Origin: Fulvivirga lutea
GTDB taxonomy: Bacteria > Bacteroidota > Bacteroidia > Cytophagales > Cyclobacteriaceae
NCBI RefSeq assembly: GCF_017068455.1
Contig: NZ_CP070608.1
Location: 4,028,501-4,092,500 of the forward strand
DNA: 64,000 nt
Direction: 5' to 3'
Made by a program: the position numbers and the translations under genes. Shown here in pieces: positions 24,359 through 32,973 of this stretch. Position 1 is the first letter of the stretch, and each line of letters begins with the position of its first letter. The notes under the pieces are model-generated. The model ran no database searches, was not told the DNA's origin, and saw only the letters and a program-made list of their open reading frames with translations.

Positions 24359-26824
24359 TTAGTTTACAATATTAACCTTTTCGGGAAAGGTAAATTGCAT
24401 GGGCTTCTTTACTTTTTCTTTCAATAACGCAATCTCCAGCACTTCATCTACATCCTGAACATAGTTGATCTTTAATCCTTTGATATATTTTGTATCAATT
24501 TCATCTATGTCGCGCCTGTTTCTGGCTGACAAGATAATTTCCTTAATACCCGCTCTTCTTGCCGCTAATATTTTCTCTTTGATACCACCTACAGGCAATA
24601 CTTTACCCCTAAGCGTGATCTCGCCAGTCATTGCCAGTTTAGATTTTATCTTGCGCTGAGTATATATGGAAGCCAATGATGTTAACATTGTGATACCTGC
24701 CGATGGACCATCTTTAGGAACAGCCCCTGCAGGAACGTGCACATGTAAATCATAATGATCAAATACTCTGTAGTCTATCAAATAGTGCTCAGCGTTGGCT
24801 CTCAAATAAGATATGGCCGCCATGGCTGATTCCTTCATCACATCACCCAGCTGACCGGAAAGGGTAAGCTTTCCTTTACCTTTGCTCAAACTTGATTCTA
24901 TGAATAAAATCTCGCCACCTACTTGTGTCCAGGCCAAGCCCGTTACAACACCCGCAACATCATTACCTTGATATAATTCTTTATCAAAGATCTCAGCCCC
25001 AAGAATTTCAACTACTTCTTTATCGGTAATAGATTTCGAAAATTCCTGATCCATTGCCAATGATTTGGCTGCATTTCTTACTACAGCACCTATCTTACGC
25101 TCCAAATTTCGAACACCAGATTCTCTGGTATATCCATCAATTAACTTTGTGATACCACTTTTCTGAAATTTCAAATCATCAGCCTTAAGGCCATGCTCTT
25201 TTTTCTGTTTTGGTATTAAATGTTTCTTAGCGATTTCAGATTTCTCCTCAAGGGTATAACCCGTAATCTCGATGATTTCCATTCTATCTCTCAAAGCAGG
25301 ATGAATAGTATCCAAAGAGTTAGCAGTGGCTATGAATAGTACTTTCGATAAATCGTAGTCCAACTCCAGGTAATTATCCTTGAATTCATGATTTTGCTCC
25401 GGATCCAGTACTTCTAATAACGCAGAAGCAGGATCTCCTCTAAAGTTGGAATTAACTTTATCAATCTCATCCAGAATAAACACAGGGTTGGAAGATTTAG
25501 CCTTCTTTATGTTTTGAATTATCTTACCCGGCAATGCGCCAACATAAGTTTTTCTATGTCCTCGAATTTCAGCCTCATCATGTACACCTCCCAATGACAT
25601 TCTGACATAATTTCTCTTCAGTGCCTTGGCAATGGACCTACCCAATGAGGTTTTACCTACCCCAGGAGGGCCATACAAACATAAAATAGGCCCTTTCATA
25701 TCATTTTTAAGCTTCAGAACGGCCAAATATTCAATGATACGCTCCTTCACCTTTTCCATGCCGAAGTGATCCTTATCAAGGATTTTTCGTGCTCGTTTAA
25801 GGTCGAAATTATCCTCAGTAAACTCTTCCCATGGTAACTCCAAGAGAAGCTCGGCATAGTTCATAGCTACAGGATATTCGGCTGCCTGAGGGTTCATTCT
25901 CAGAATTTTATCGAGCTCTTTGTTAAAATGCTGATGCACCTCATCGCTCCATTTTTTCTTGAGACCTTTTCTTCGCAACTCCTCTACCTCCCTGTCAGGG
26001 CCTTCATTACCCAGCTCATCCTGCATTACTTTAATTTGCTGACGCAGGTAATAATCACGCTGCTGCTGATCGATATCAGTGTGAACCTTCTTTTGTATAT
26101 CGTACTTAAGCTCTAATAACTGAATTTCTTTGAGCATTAGCTCCAAAAGCAAAGTAGCCCGTTCAAAACCATCATTTGTTTCGAGTAGCTTTTGTTTATT
26201 AGGTACATCGGCATTTAGGTTTGATGCCAAAAAGTGAGTTAAAAAGCCTAAATCATGGATATTATCTAGAGCCATCTGAGCTTCCTGAGGAATCTCGGGA
26301 TTCAATTTCAATATTTTCGCAGCCGAATCTTTTAATGACTGCATTAAGGCTTTCCCCTCTTTGTTCTTCTTGGGAGGAAATACACTTTTAAGCAATTTCA
26401 CCTTAGCCGTGATGAAAGGGTCTTCAGCCAAAATTTCATCAACTTCAAACCTTGTTTTACCTTGTATTATAATGGTAATATTGCCATCAGGCTGAGATAA
26501 CATTTTAATGATCTTAGCTACTGTACCTACTTTGTAAATATCCTTCAACGAAGGATCTTCGGTAGAACCATTTTTTTGAGCAACCACACCAATGATACGA
26601 TTGCCTTTGTAAGCCTTTTTAACCAGCTTCACAGACTTTTCTCTGCCAACTGTAATGGGAATAACTACGCCTGGGAAAAGTACCGTATTTCTGATAGGCA
26701 GAATGCCCAACTCATCAGGAATATCATCTTCCTTTATTTTAGACTCCTCTTCAGGATTCATTATTTGTATTAGTTCTTCTGTATCGCCCTGCACAAGATC
26801 TCCGAAATATATATTCTTAAACAT
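24359..26824 (-). CDS. lon: Lon ATP-dependent protease
   Basis: Lon degrades misfolded and regulatory proteins in the cytoplasm. The 821-residue protein has the N-terminal LON substrate-binding domain (about 38-235), a coiled-coil segment with the conserved DYYLRQQIKVMQDELG, an AAA+ module with Walker A GPPGVGKT and the GHRKTYVGALPGKIIQ motif, and a C-terminal protease domain. The catalytic dyad is Ser708 (PKDGPSAG) and Lys751 (GGIKEKILAARRAG). A second in-frame ATG at codon 22 (MNPEEESK) is an alternative start. It heads a four-gene operon lon-porQ-hslU-DUF4421 with gaps of 4, 5 and 2 bp. A sigma-54-like promoter lies about 83 bp upstream. Confidence 0.97.
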   Translation of the reverse strand: MFKNIYFGDLVQGDTEELIQIMNPEEESKIKEDDIPDELGILPIRNTVLFPGVVIPITVGREKSVKLVKKAYKGNRIIGVVAQKNGSTEDPSLKDIYKVGTVAKIIKMLSQPDGNITIIIQGKTRFEVDEILAEDPFITAKVKLLKSVFPPKKNKEGKALMQSLKDSAAKILKLNPEIPQEAQMALDNIHDLGFLTHFLASNLNADVPNKQKLLETNDGFERATLLLELMLKEIQLLELKYDIQKKVHTDIDQQQRDYYLRQQIKVMQDELGNEGPDREVEELRRKGLKKKWSDEVHQHFNKELDKILRMNPQAAEYPVAMNYAELLLELPWEEFTEDNFDLKRARKILDKDHFGMEKVKERIIEYLAVLKLKNDMKGPILCLYGPPGVGKTSLGRSIAKALKRNYVRMSLGGVHDEAEIRGHRKTYVGALPGKIIQNIKKAKSSNPVFILDEIDKVNSNFRGDPASALLEVLDPEQNHEFKDNYLELDYDLSKVLFIATANSLDTIHPALRDRMEIIEITGYTLEEKSEIAKKHLIPKQKKEHGLKADDLKFQKSGITKLIDGYTRESGVRNLERKIGAVVRNAAKSLAMDQEFSKSITDKEVVEILGAEIFDKELYQGNDVAGVVTGLAWTQVGGEILFIESSLSKGKGKLTLSGQLGDVMKESAMAAISYLRANAEHYLIDYRVFDHYDLHVHVPAGAVPKDGPSAGITMLTSLASIYTQRKIKSKLAMTGEITLRGKVLPVGGIKEKILAARRAGIKEIILSARNRRDIDEIDTKYIKGLKINYVQDVDEVLEIALLKEKVKKPMQFTFPEKVNIVN

Positions 26825-26906
26825 AGATGTTGTTTTCTCTTTATAAATATGTCATGTTGACACACAATTAGTCTAAATTGCGCTAATTAAATAGGTTTAT
26901 TAAAGT

Positions 26907-26922
26907 TTCAATACCTGTGCCA
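26907..26922 (-). promoter_or_regulatory. Sigma-54-like promoter upstream of lon
   Basis: On the minus strand the sequence is TGGCACAGGTATTGAA. Compared with the sigma-54 consensus TGGCAC-N5-TTGCW it keeps the whole -24 element, exact spacing and the TTG of the -12 element; only the C after it is changed to A. The expected start of transcription is near 26896, leaving a leader of about 70 bases before lon. It is a candidate from one sequence match only. Confidence 0.35.
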
Positions 26923-26999
26923 AACTCTAATCCACTGACAACTTGATAAAAATACATTTTTGTAACATCTTTATTAGTAGCATTAAAACCGGGGTGGGA

Positions 27000-28991
27000 G
27001 TGAACAGAAATTTTTTAAGGCATTTAATCTGCCTCATTTTAATAATGATGGTTGCAGGAACCGGATTCTCACAAAAAAGTAGGAAAACCAATAAATCGTT
27101 AGGGGTAGTTTCATTAAGCGATACACTAGAACGCTTCAGCGATTCCAAATTCTTTACCTTTCCAAACCTGAATAAAATACCTTATTACAGAAATGAGTCT
27201 AAATTAAAGACAATCAGAAAGTTAGATGACCAGCAGAAATGGGAAGAGTTATATCCTGTTTTGAGGGAATACGTCTCAAATTTTGGTGTTATTAATTTCT
27301 ATAGAGATACCTACTTTCTTTGGCGACTTGGTAAACTAACGGAGGTATATGGCAACCTCTCCGAAGCTAAATTGCTGTACAAACTCGTATTAAAGCATCA
27401 TCGTGAGGATATAGATATCCGCTCTATTGAGCTTTATTACGAAGAACTCACAGAAAACGATAGGGATTACTTTGTTCCGCTTGAATATTACTATGAACTG
27501 GTAGATTACAGAAAAGAAATTGATACGCTAAGGCCGCCTCGTAGTGTTTTGCTAAACATGGGCAGCACTGTGAATTCTGACCTTTCAGACTACGGCCCTA
27601 CTCTCAGCGGTAATGATGATGAACTGATATTCACATCAAAAAGAAACTCACATAACAGAGGATTAGATCCTGTACATGACGAAGATCTTTTTTACACAAC
27701 CAATGAGTTTGATAGCTGGGGTAAAGCCAAAGAATTCGAAGGAATAAATACACAATACAATGAAGGTTCTGCTACTATCAGTAAAGATGGTAACACACTT
27801 TTCTTTGCACGGTGCAATGCGCCCGATGGTTTAGGTGATTGCGATATTTATTGGGCAAAAAAGCAGTTAGATGATAAATGGGGTGAAGTAGAGAACCTTG
27901 GCATTAATGTAAACAGCATTGCATGGGATAGCCACCCAAGTCTTTCTCACTCAGAAGATACTTTGTATTTCGCCTCAGATCGATTAGGTGGATTTGGCTT
28001 GTCAGACCTATACTATACTGTTAAAAACGGTGATAACAGTTGGGGAAAGGCTGTTAATTTGGGACCTATTATCAATACACGTAATTCAGAAGTTAGTCCT
28101 TTTTACCATCACGTTTATGAAGTGCTTTACTTCAGTTCTAATGGGCAGAATTTAAATTTTGGCGAATTTGATATCTACAAGTCTTACCATGACGGACTTA
28201 ATTGGGGTGAGCCAAAGAATATTGGGCCATTGGTTAATGGACCCGGGAGTGAGTTTTATTTTACCATTGACTCAAAATCGGAAGACCTTTATTATGCGAG
28301 ATCGGTGGAAAACAACATGAATAACCTTGACTTGTATTCATTTCCGTTACCAATGGAAGCTCAACCAGGGGCTAATACAACCATCACTGGTTCACTGATC
28401 AATGAAGAAACTAAGCAACCCTTTAAAGGTATAGTGTCTATTATCGACTTGGATAATGGTATTGAGGTTGCTCCTAAATTTCTCCGCCCGGATGGCTCCT
28501 TTCAATTCGATTTAATTAACAATAACAATTATCTATTAATACTTCAAGGAGAGGAGTTTTTCAGGATTGAAGAGATTTTCTATTTGGATGGCGAGCTGCA
28601 ATTAAATAAAACTACCAAGCCAATTTCCAGCAGACTTAAGTTCGAATCTATCGAGTTTGAAGAAGGTAAGGCCGAAATGTCTACCCCTATGTATAATGAT
28701 CTGGATAAGCTGGGAGACTTTTTACTCGATAATCCTGACTTTAAACTGCACATTTCCGGCCATACTGATTCCAACGGCCGCGAAGAGTTTAACTTGAAGC
28801 TATCGCAAGAACGAGCTGACATTATTAAGGAGTATCTTGTATATTTTGGTAACGTGCCCGAAGATCGCATTACAGCACGGGGTTATGGAAGCTCCAAACC
28901 AGTAAAAGGAGTAGATCATACTAAGCCACTAAACAGACGTGTGGAATTTGAAATTTATAAGGGGCACCAAACTCCACAGTATGAGAAGTAA
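27000..28991 (+). CDS. PorE-like OmpA/beta-propeller outer-membrane protein
   Basis: I start at GTG 27000, giving the signal peptide MNRNFLRHLICLILIMMVAG; a TTG at 26943 would add 19 residues before it. In order there are a helical TPR-like region (about 35-130), a PD40/WD40-like beta-propeller (about 155-450, repeats ending in D-DIY or DLYY), a carboxypeptidase-regulatory-like domain (about 455-545) and an OmpA peptidoglycan-binding domain (about 560-660, SGHTDSNG ... LSQERAD ... ARGYGSSKP ... NRRVEFEI). This is the domain order of PorE, the T9SS protein thought to tether the machinery to peptidoglycan. Paralogues with this layout are common in Bacteroidota, so I call it PorE-like and give no symbol. 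It stands alone, divergent from lon. Confidence 0.82.
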   Translation: MNRNFLRHLICLILIMMVAGTGFSQKSRKTNKSLGVVSLSDTLERFSDSKFFTFPNLNKIPYYRNESKLKTIRKLDDQQKWEELYPVLREYVSNFGVINFYRDTYFLWRLGKLTEVYGNLSEAKLLYKLVLKHHREDIDIRSIELYYEELTENDRDYFVPLEYYYELVDYRKEIDTLRPPRSVLLNMGSTVNSDLSDYGPTLSGNDDELIFTSKRNSHNRGLDPVHDEDLFYTTNEFDSWGKAKEFEGINTQYNEGSATISKDGNTLFFARCNAPDGLGDCDIYWAKKQLDDKWGEVENLGINVNSIAWDSHPSLSHSEDTLYFASDRLGGFGLSDLYYTVKNGDNSWGKAVNLGPIINTRNSEVSPFYHHVYEVLYFSSNGQNLNFGEFDIYKSYHDGLNWGEPKNIGPLVNGPGSEFYFTIDSKSEDLYYARSVENNMNNLDLYSFPLPMEAQPGANTTITGSLINEETKQPFKGIVSIIDLDNGIEVAPKFLRPDGSFQFDLINNNNYLLILQGEEFFRIEEIFYLDGELQLNKTTKPISSRLKFESIEFEEGKAEMSTPMYNDLDKLGDFLLDNPDFKLHISGHTDSNGREEFNLKLSQERADIIKEYLVYFGNVPEDRITARGYGSSKPVKGVDHTKPLNRRVEFEIYKGHQTPQYEK

Positions 28992-29082
28992 ATAATTCGA
29001 TCAAACAGCAGTTTGAAAAAAATTATCTACTCAATTGAACCTTCGTGGTTTATCACAGTCTTACCATCGAAATAATAATTAA

Positions 29083-29619
29083 ATGAGGGAATCGAAAGTA
29101 TTTGATGAACTGTTAATCATTCGATGTAATGAAGGCGATCAGAAGGCATTTGAGCTGTTGGTAAAAAGGTGGAATAAAAAACTACTGGCTTTTACTTACA
29201 GATATGTAAAGGACTTCGAAGTTTCGAAAGATATTGTTCAGGATAGTTGGGTATCGATATTCAACGCCATGCACAAACTTAAGGAACCAGCTAAATTTCA
29301 TTCATGGGCCTTTCGCATCACTTACAATAAAATTATTGATCAGTTTAAAAAATCTCAGAAAGATCATGACATAAGGGCGTCTGAAGAAATTCAACATCCT
29401 AATGAGGAAAGTGAGCAACCCGATGTTCGGACTTACTTAAATAAGCTTCCTCCTGAGCAGAAAACGGTCCTCACATTATTTTACCTTGAAGAGCTGTCGA
29501 TAATGGATATTTCCAAAGTATTGGATATCCCTATAGGAACAGTCAAATCAAGAATATTTTATGCACGAGAAAAATTAAAAGAAATTATAAACAAGAAAAG
29601 TTATGAAAACCACGGATGA
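29083..29619 (+). CDS. ECF-type RNA polymerase sigma factor
   Basis: The 178-residue protein has the two domains of group 4 sigma factors. Region 2 is at about 22-90 (AFELLVKRWNKKLLAFTYRY, DIVQDSWVSIF, FHSWAFRITYNKIIDQFKK). Region 4 is at about 118-170 (LNKLPPEQKTVLTLFYLEEL, then the HTH SIMDISKVLDIPIGTVKSRI). It would direct RNA polymerase to a small regulon, often stress- or envelope-related. The next gene overlaps its last 17 bases and encodes a two-TM protein that could be its anti-sigma partner. A TGAACC-N17-TCTTA element near 29037-29064 looks like an ECF promoter and could mean self-regulation, but the match is weak. Confidence 0.93.
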   Translation: MRESKVFDELLIIRCNEGDQKAFELLVKRWNKKLLAFTYRYVKDFEVSKDIVQDSWVSIFNAMHKLKEPAKFHSWAFRITYNKIIDQFKKSQKDHDIRASEEIQHPNEESEQPDVRTYLNKLPPEQKTVLTLFYLEELSIMDISKVLDIPIGTVKSRIFYAREKLKEIINKKSYENHG

Positions 29620-29977
29620 ACAAATTGACAAGATCATTCATGAAGCGCTTAGCAAAGAAGAAGCTGAATATTATGATCAATTAGGTGAGCAATCTTTATT
29701 AGACATGTCACTTGGTGTGTTTCAAGGAAGAAATAAGAATATTTACATACTCACATTGGTAGTTTCCTTTATCATATTCGGTGTATTCGTTTACTGTGCC
29801 ATTCAGTTTTTCAATGCATCAGACATAAAAGAAATGCTCATTTATGGAGGTATTGCATTGTGGAGCATTATTAGTGTGATGGCCGTAAAGCTTTGGCATT
29901 GGATGGAAATGCATACCAATCGATTGATTAGAGAGATAAAGAGATTGGAGCTTCAAATAGCATCTTCGAAAAAGTAA
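29603..29977 (+). CDS. Two-TM membrane protein overlapping the sigma gene (DUF6768-like, possible anti-sigma)
   Basis: This 124-residue protein has a short acidic cytoplasmic N-terminus (TTDEQIDKIIHEALSKEEAE, then YYDQL). Two membrane helices follow, at about 47-67 (IYILTLVVSFIIFGVFVYCA) and 77-97, and then a basic amphipathic tail (RLIREIKRLELQIASSKK). Its ATG lies inside the 3' end of the sigma-factor gene, with a 17-bp overlap, so translation is coupled. The position and topology suggest control of the sigma factor at the membrane. It lacks the zinc-binding HxxxCxxC of typical anti-sigma domains, so that role is only inferred. The gene ends just before a shared bidirectional terminator. 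Confidence 0.8.
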   Translation: MKTTDEQIDKIIHEALSKEEAEYYDQLGEQSLLDMSLGVFQGRNKNIYILTLVVSFIIFGVFVYCAIQFFNASDIKEMLIYGGIALWSIISVMAVKLWHWMEMHTNRLIREIKRLELQIASSKK

Positions 29978-29984
29978 AACAAAA

Positions 29985-30010
29985 AAGCCTCACAGAATTC
30001 TGTGAGGCTT
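29985..30010. terminator. Bidirectional terminator, perfect 26-bp palindrome
   Basis: AAGCCTCACAGAATTCTGTG followed by AGGCTT is a perfect inverted repeat of 13 bp arms. It lies 8 bp past the two-TM gene (+) and 20 bp past rseP (-). The A run to its left supplies the U tract for the minus-strand transcript; the + strand tail CTAAAT is less U-rich. Confidence 0.8.
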
Positions 30011-30029
30011 CTAAATATGATTGATGCTA

Positions 30030-31358
30030 TTATCCAAAAATCACTTTGAAGATATCATTTCCAATAATGAATACCATTAGCGCAAGTAAGAACACCATAC
30101 CTGCTTTTTGAGCGTATTCAAGAAACTTATCACCAGGCTTACGCCCTGATATCATCTCAAAGCTTAAGAACATTACATGACCACCATCTAGCGCAGGTAT
30201 TGGCAATAAATTCATAAATGCCAATACCATTGAAAGTAGACCGGTTAACCTCCAGAAACGTTGCCAATCCCATTCACCTCCATAAGCTTGTGCTATACCA
30301 ATGGGGCCTGATAGCGATTTTTGAACATTCAACTCACCACTGAACATTTTACCAAAAGCTTTAATTTGTGTGAAAATTACTCCAAAGGCGCGCTCTGTGC
30401 CAAGCCCGATAGACTCACCAAAGCCATAATCGATTTGACCTGAATTTAATCCGTCTGGAATCGCCCATGAAACTCCAATTAAGGACTCATCAACAAATGG
30501 CTCAGTGTATGAAAGAATTTCATCAGCTCTTTGAATTTTAAAAGAAATTGAATCACCCTTCACAGAGGTTACTTGATTTTTAACTTCATCTGCATAAAGT
30601 GTTGGTACTCCATTTACCTCAAGAAACTTATCTCCAGGTTGTAGTTCAATTTGCTCCGCTAAAGAACCTTCTAATATCTTACCAACCTCGGCTGGCATTC
30701 TGAACCCAATGAAATTAAGGAAAGCCTCTTTGCTATTCATTGTTTCAATGAAGTCACCAGGGATTCGAACATTTACAATCTCACCTGCTCTATCTACTGT
30801 GTAATAAGATCCATCACCTAAAAATACATCTGAATCAAAAATCTTTTGGAAATCGTCAACTTCTTTTCCGTTAACCTTTAATATCTTATCTCCCGTTTTT
30901 AGTCCAATATCTTCGGCATATTCATAGGCAATTATTCCACCTGACTCATTTACCGCTTTGTTGGAAATAAAGCTATCTCCAAACAAGAAAGTAAGGAAAA
31001 TGAAAATGACGATACCTGTAATCACATTAATGAAAATTCCACCCAGCATTACAATTAAGCGCTGCCATGCTGGCTTAGAACGAAACTCCCATGGCTGTGG
31101 TGGTTGTTTCATTTGCTCTTTATCCATCGACTCATCGATCATGCCGGAAATTTTAACGAAACCGCCCAATGGTATAGCACTTAGTGCATATTCTGTTTCG
31201 CCATATTTAAAGCTGAATATTTTTGGAGGAAAACCTATAGAAAATTGTTCTACACGCATTCCAAAAAACTTTGCTGCTAGCAGGTGCCCCATCTCATGCA
31301 ACCCTACTAAAATTGATAAGCTCAGAAGTATCTGAGCCGTCATTACTAATCCTTCCAT
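30030..31358 (-). CDS. rseP: RseP-type site-2 intramembrane metalloprotease
   Basis: RseP cuts membrane-embedded substrates such as anti-sigma factors and leftover signal peptides. The 442-residue protein has the zinc motif HEMGH (His21, Glu22, His25) in the first membrane helix, two PDZ domains (about 120-190 and 205-285), and the C-terminal LLPIPALDGGH motif that supplies the third zinc ligand. Membrane helices lie near 5-25, 98-120, 370-390 and 415-437. It directly abuts dxr (dxr ends at 31359), a common arrangement in bacteria. It is convergent with an ECF sigma gene and a possible anti-sigma gene, a natural substrate candidate, though this is not shown. Confidence 0.96.
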   Translation of the reverse strand: MEGLVMTAQILLSLSILVGLHEMGHLLAAKFFGMRVEQFSIGFPPKIFSFKYGETEYALSAIPLGGFVKISGMIDESMDKEQMKQPPQPWEFRSKPAWQRLIVMLGGIFINVITGIVIFIFLTFLFGDSFISNKAVNESGGIIAYEYAEDIGLKTGDKILKVNGKEVDDFQKIFDSDVFLGDGSYYTVDRAGEIVNVRIPGDFIETMNSKEAFLNFIGFRMPAEVGKILEGSLAEQIELQPGDKFLEVNGVPTLYADEVKNQVTSVKGDSISFKIQRADEILSYTEPFVDESLIGVSWAIPDGLNSGQIDYGFGESIGLGTERAFGVIFTQIKAFGKMFSGELNVQKSLSGPIGIAQAYGGEWDWQRFWRLTGLLSMVLAFMNLLPIPALDGGHVMFLSFEMISGRKPGDKFLEYAQKAGMVFLLALMVFIIGNDIFKVIFG

Positions 31359-32519
31359 CTATTTATTTATAATCTCCTTTGCTTTAATTCTTGTTTGTGT
31401 ATCGGTACTCACGTAATCCTCATAAGTAGGCTTTTTAATAAAATCAATTTCTGCCATGCATTGTTCCACCACATCCGACATTTCTAAAAACCCAATTTCA
31501 TCCTTCAAGAATGAGGCCACAGCCACTTCATTAGCTGCATTCAGCACACATGGCACATTTCCGCCTGCCTTAAGCGCATCAAACGCCAATTGTAGGTTAC
31601 GGAATGTCTTTATGTCAGGTTGCTCAAATGTGAGTGCCGGGTAATCTAAAAAGTTAAATCGCGGGAAATTAGATTTCAAACGCTCTGGATAGCCCATGGC
31701 GTATTGGATGGGTAACTTCATATCTGGCAAGCCCATTTGTGCCTTCATTGAACCATCCTCAAACTGCACAATACTATGGATGATTGATTGCGGATGAACA
31801 ATAACATCTATTTGATTTGTATTTAACCCAAATAGCCACTTGGCCTCAATCACTTCCAATCCTTTGTTCATCAATGAAGCGGAATCAATGGTAATCTTTG
31901 CACCCATATCCCAATTCGGGTGCTTTAATGCCTGGGCTTTGGTAACAGCCAATAATTCCTGCTTAGATTTCCCTCTAAAAGGTCCACCAGATGCAGTTAG
32001 GATTATTTTTTCTATCGGATTATGAAATTCTCCTACTATACATTGGAAAATTGCCGAATGTTCAGAATCAACAGGGTAAATGTTTACGCCCTTATTTCTT
32101 GCTAGCTCGGTAATTAATTCTCCTGCAACAACCAGGGTTTCTTTATTGGCCAATGCAATGTTTTTACCGGCTTCAATGGCCTTTATAGTGGGTTTTAATC
32201 CTGCGTAACCAACCAGAGCAGTGAGAACAAGATCAACAGTATCCATTTCAGCTATTGAGGCTAGGGCCTTCTCACCACAATACACTTTTATATCCAAAGG
32301 GTCTAAGGCAGACTGAACCTGATCATACAAATCTTCATTACCAATAACTACTGTATTTGGTTTAAACTCAGCAGCTTGCTCAATGAGTAAATCGGCATTG
32401 TTTTGAGCAGTAAGAACTTCTATCTGAAATTTATCTGCATGCAGCCTTACTACATCTAGTGCTTGTGTACCTATCGATCCTGTAGAGCCAAGGATGGCTA
32501 TGTTTTTCTTCTCAATCAT
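31359..32519 (-). CDS. dxr: 1-deoxy-D-xylulose 5-phosphate reductoisomerase
   Basis: Dxr converts DXP to 2-C-methyl-D-erythritol 4-phosphate with NADPH, the committed step of the MEP isoprenoid pathway. The start at 32519 gives MIEKKNIAILGSTGSIGTQA, the usual N-terminal Rossmann motif right after the start. A longer version from 32540 would translate part of a heptamer repeat array (MLNIENR) and is unlikely. Metal and substrate-binding motifs are visible: PVDSEHSAIFQ, LTASGGPFRG, WDMGAKITIDSASLMNKGLE and HPQSIIHSIVQF. The length (386 residues) is normal. It is followed without a gap by rseP, with which it is likely cotranscribed. Confidence 0.97.
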   Translation of the reverse strand: MIEKKNIAILGSTGSIGTQALDVVRLHADKFQIEVLTAQNNADLLIEQAAEFKPNTVVIGNEDLYDQVQSALDPLDIKVYCGEKALASIAEMDTVDLVLTALVGYAGLKPTIKAIEAGKNIALANKETLVVAGELITELARNKGVNIYPVDSEHSAIFQCIVGEFHNPIEKIILTASGGPFRGKSKQELLAVTKAQALKHPNWDMGAKITIDSASLMNKGLEVIEAKWLFGLNTNQIDVIVHPQSIIHSIVQFEDGSMKAQMGLPDMKLPIQYAMGYPERLKSNFPRFNFLDYPALTFEQPDIKTFRNLQLAFDALKAGGNVPCVLNAANEVAVASFLKDEIGFLEMSDVVEQCMAEIDFIKKPTYEDYVSTDTQTRIKAKEIINK

Positions 32520-32603
32520 TCGATTTTCGATATTCAGCATTCTAAATTCGACATTCCACTTATTGAATTATGAATGACGAATGTTAAATGAAGAATTAAG
32601 AAT
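32518..32603. repeat. 7-bp-phased inverted array of ATTC and GAAT tetramers
   Basis: ATTC (once TTTC) occurs at 32518, 32525, 32532, 32539, 32546 and 32553, exactly every 7 bp. After a 12-bp step, GAAT (once AAAT) occurs at 32565, 32572, 32579, 32586, 32593 and 32600, again exactly every 7 bp. The two blocks are inverted copies around 32560. The array fills most of the gap between the four-helix-bundle gene and dxr and overlaps the dxr start codon. Its function is unknown. Confidence 0.85.
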
Positions 32604-32613
32604 TGTATTAGAT

Positions 32614-32973
32614 TCATTTTATAGCATTCTTTTTCGCTGTTCCTAAGCTCTTTACAAATATGGATATGAGTTGGTTAGTCTCATCCAAAATTTTCGTTTC
32701 ATTCAAATAGCCTGCTCTTGTAAGTATTTTTAAGCAATTATTACTTTCTCGTAATTCTTTAAGCACAATTTGCATTTTATGAACGAAGTCTTTGCGGGAT
32801 TCAGCTGCTTGCACTTCGCCATAATTTAATGCTGGTGAAGTTGTTGATCTTAATAATTGACCACCCAAATGAGTAGTGGCTTTATTAACTGGTAAATTTT
32901 CGATAATTCGAATGATTGCGACTGCATAATCAATCAATCTATCCTCTAAATCAAACTTTCTTACTTTTTCCAT
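32614..32973 (-). CDS. Four-helix-bundle protein (S23/intervening-sequence protein family)
   Basis: The 119-residue all-helical protein fits the four-helix-bundle family first seen as ORFs in 23S rRNA intervening sequences. Family-like motifs are FDLEDRLIDYAVAIIRIIEN, a central LGGQLLRSTTSPALNYGEVQ and AESRKDFVHKMQIVLKELRE, then a TN-LISIFVKSL end. In Bacteroidota these are chromosomal genes of unknown role, often found alone in operons. Here it lies 24 bp after the GH3-family gene and just before the heptamer array upstream of dxr. It looks like an insertion between housekeeping genes, but no target-site duplication is visible. Confidence 0.85.
   Translation of the reverse strand: MEKVRKFDLEDRLIDYAVAIIRIIENLPVNKATTHLGGQLLRSTTSPALNYGEVQAAESRKDFVHKMQIVLKELRESNNCLKILTRAGYLNETKILDETNQLISIFVKSLGTAKKNAIK

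Noticed and set aside
32520-32540. Longer start for dxr
   Set aside because: The extra residues only translate the GAAT heptamer array.
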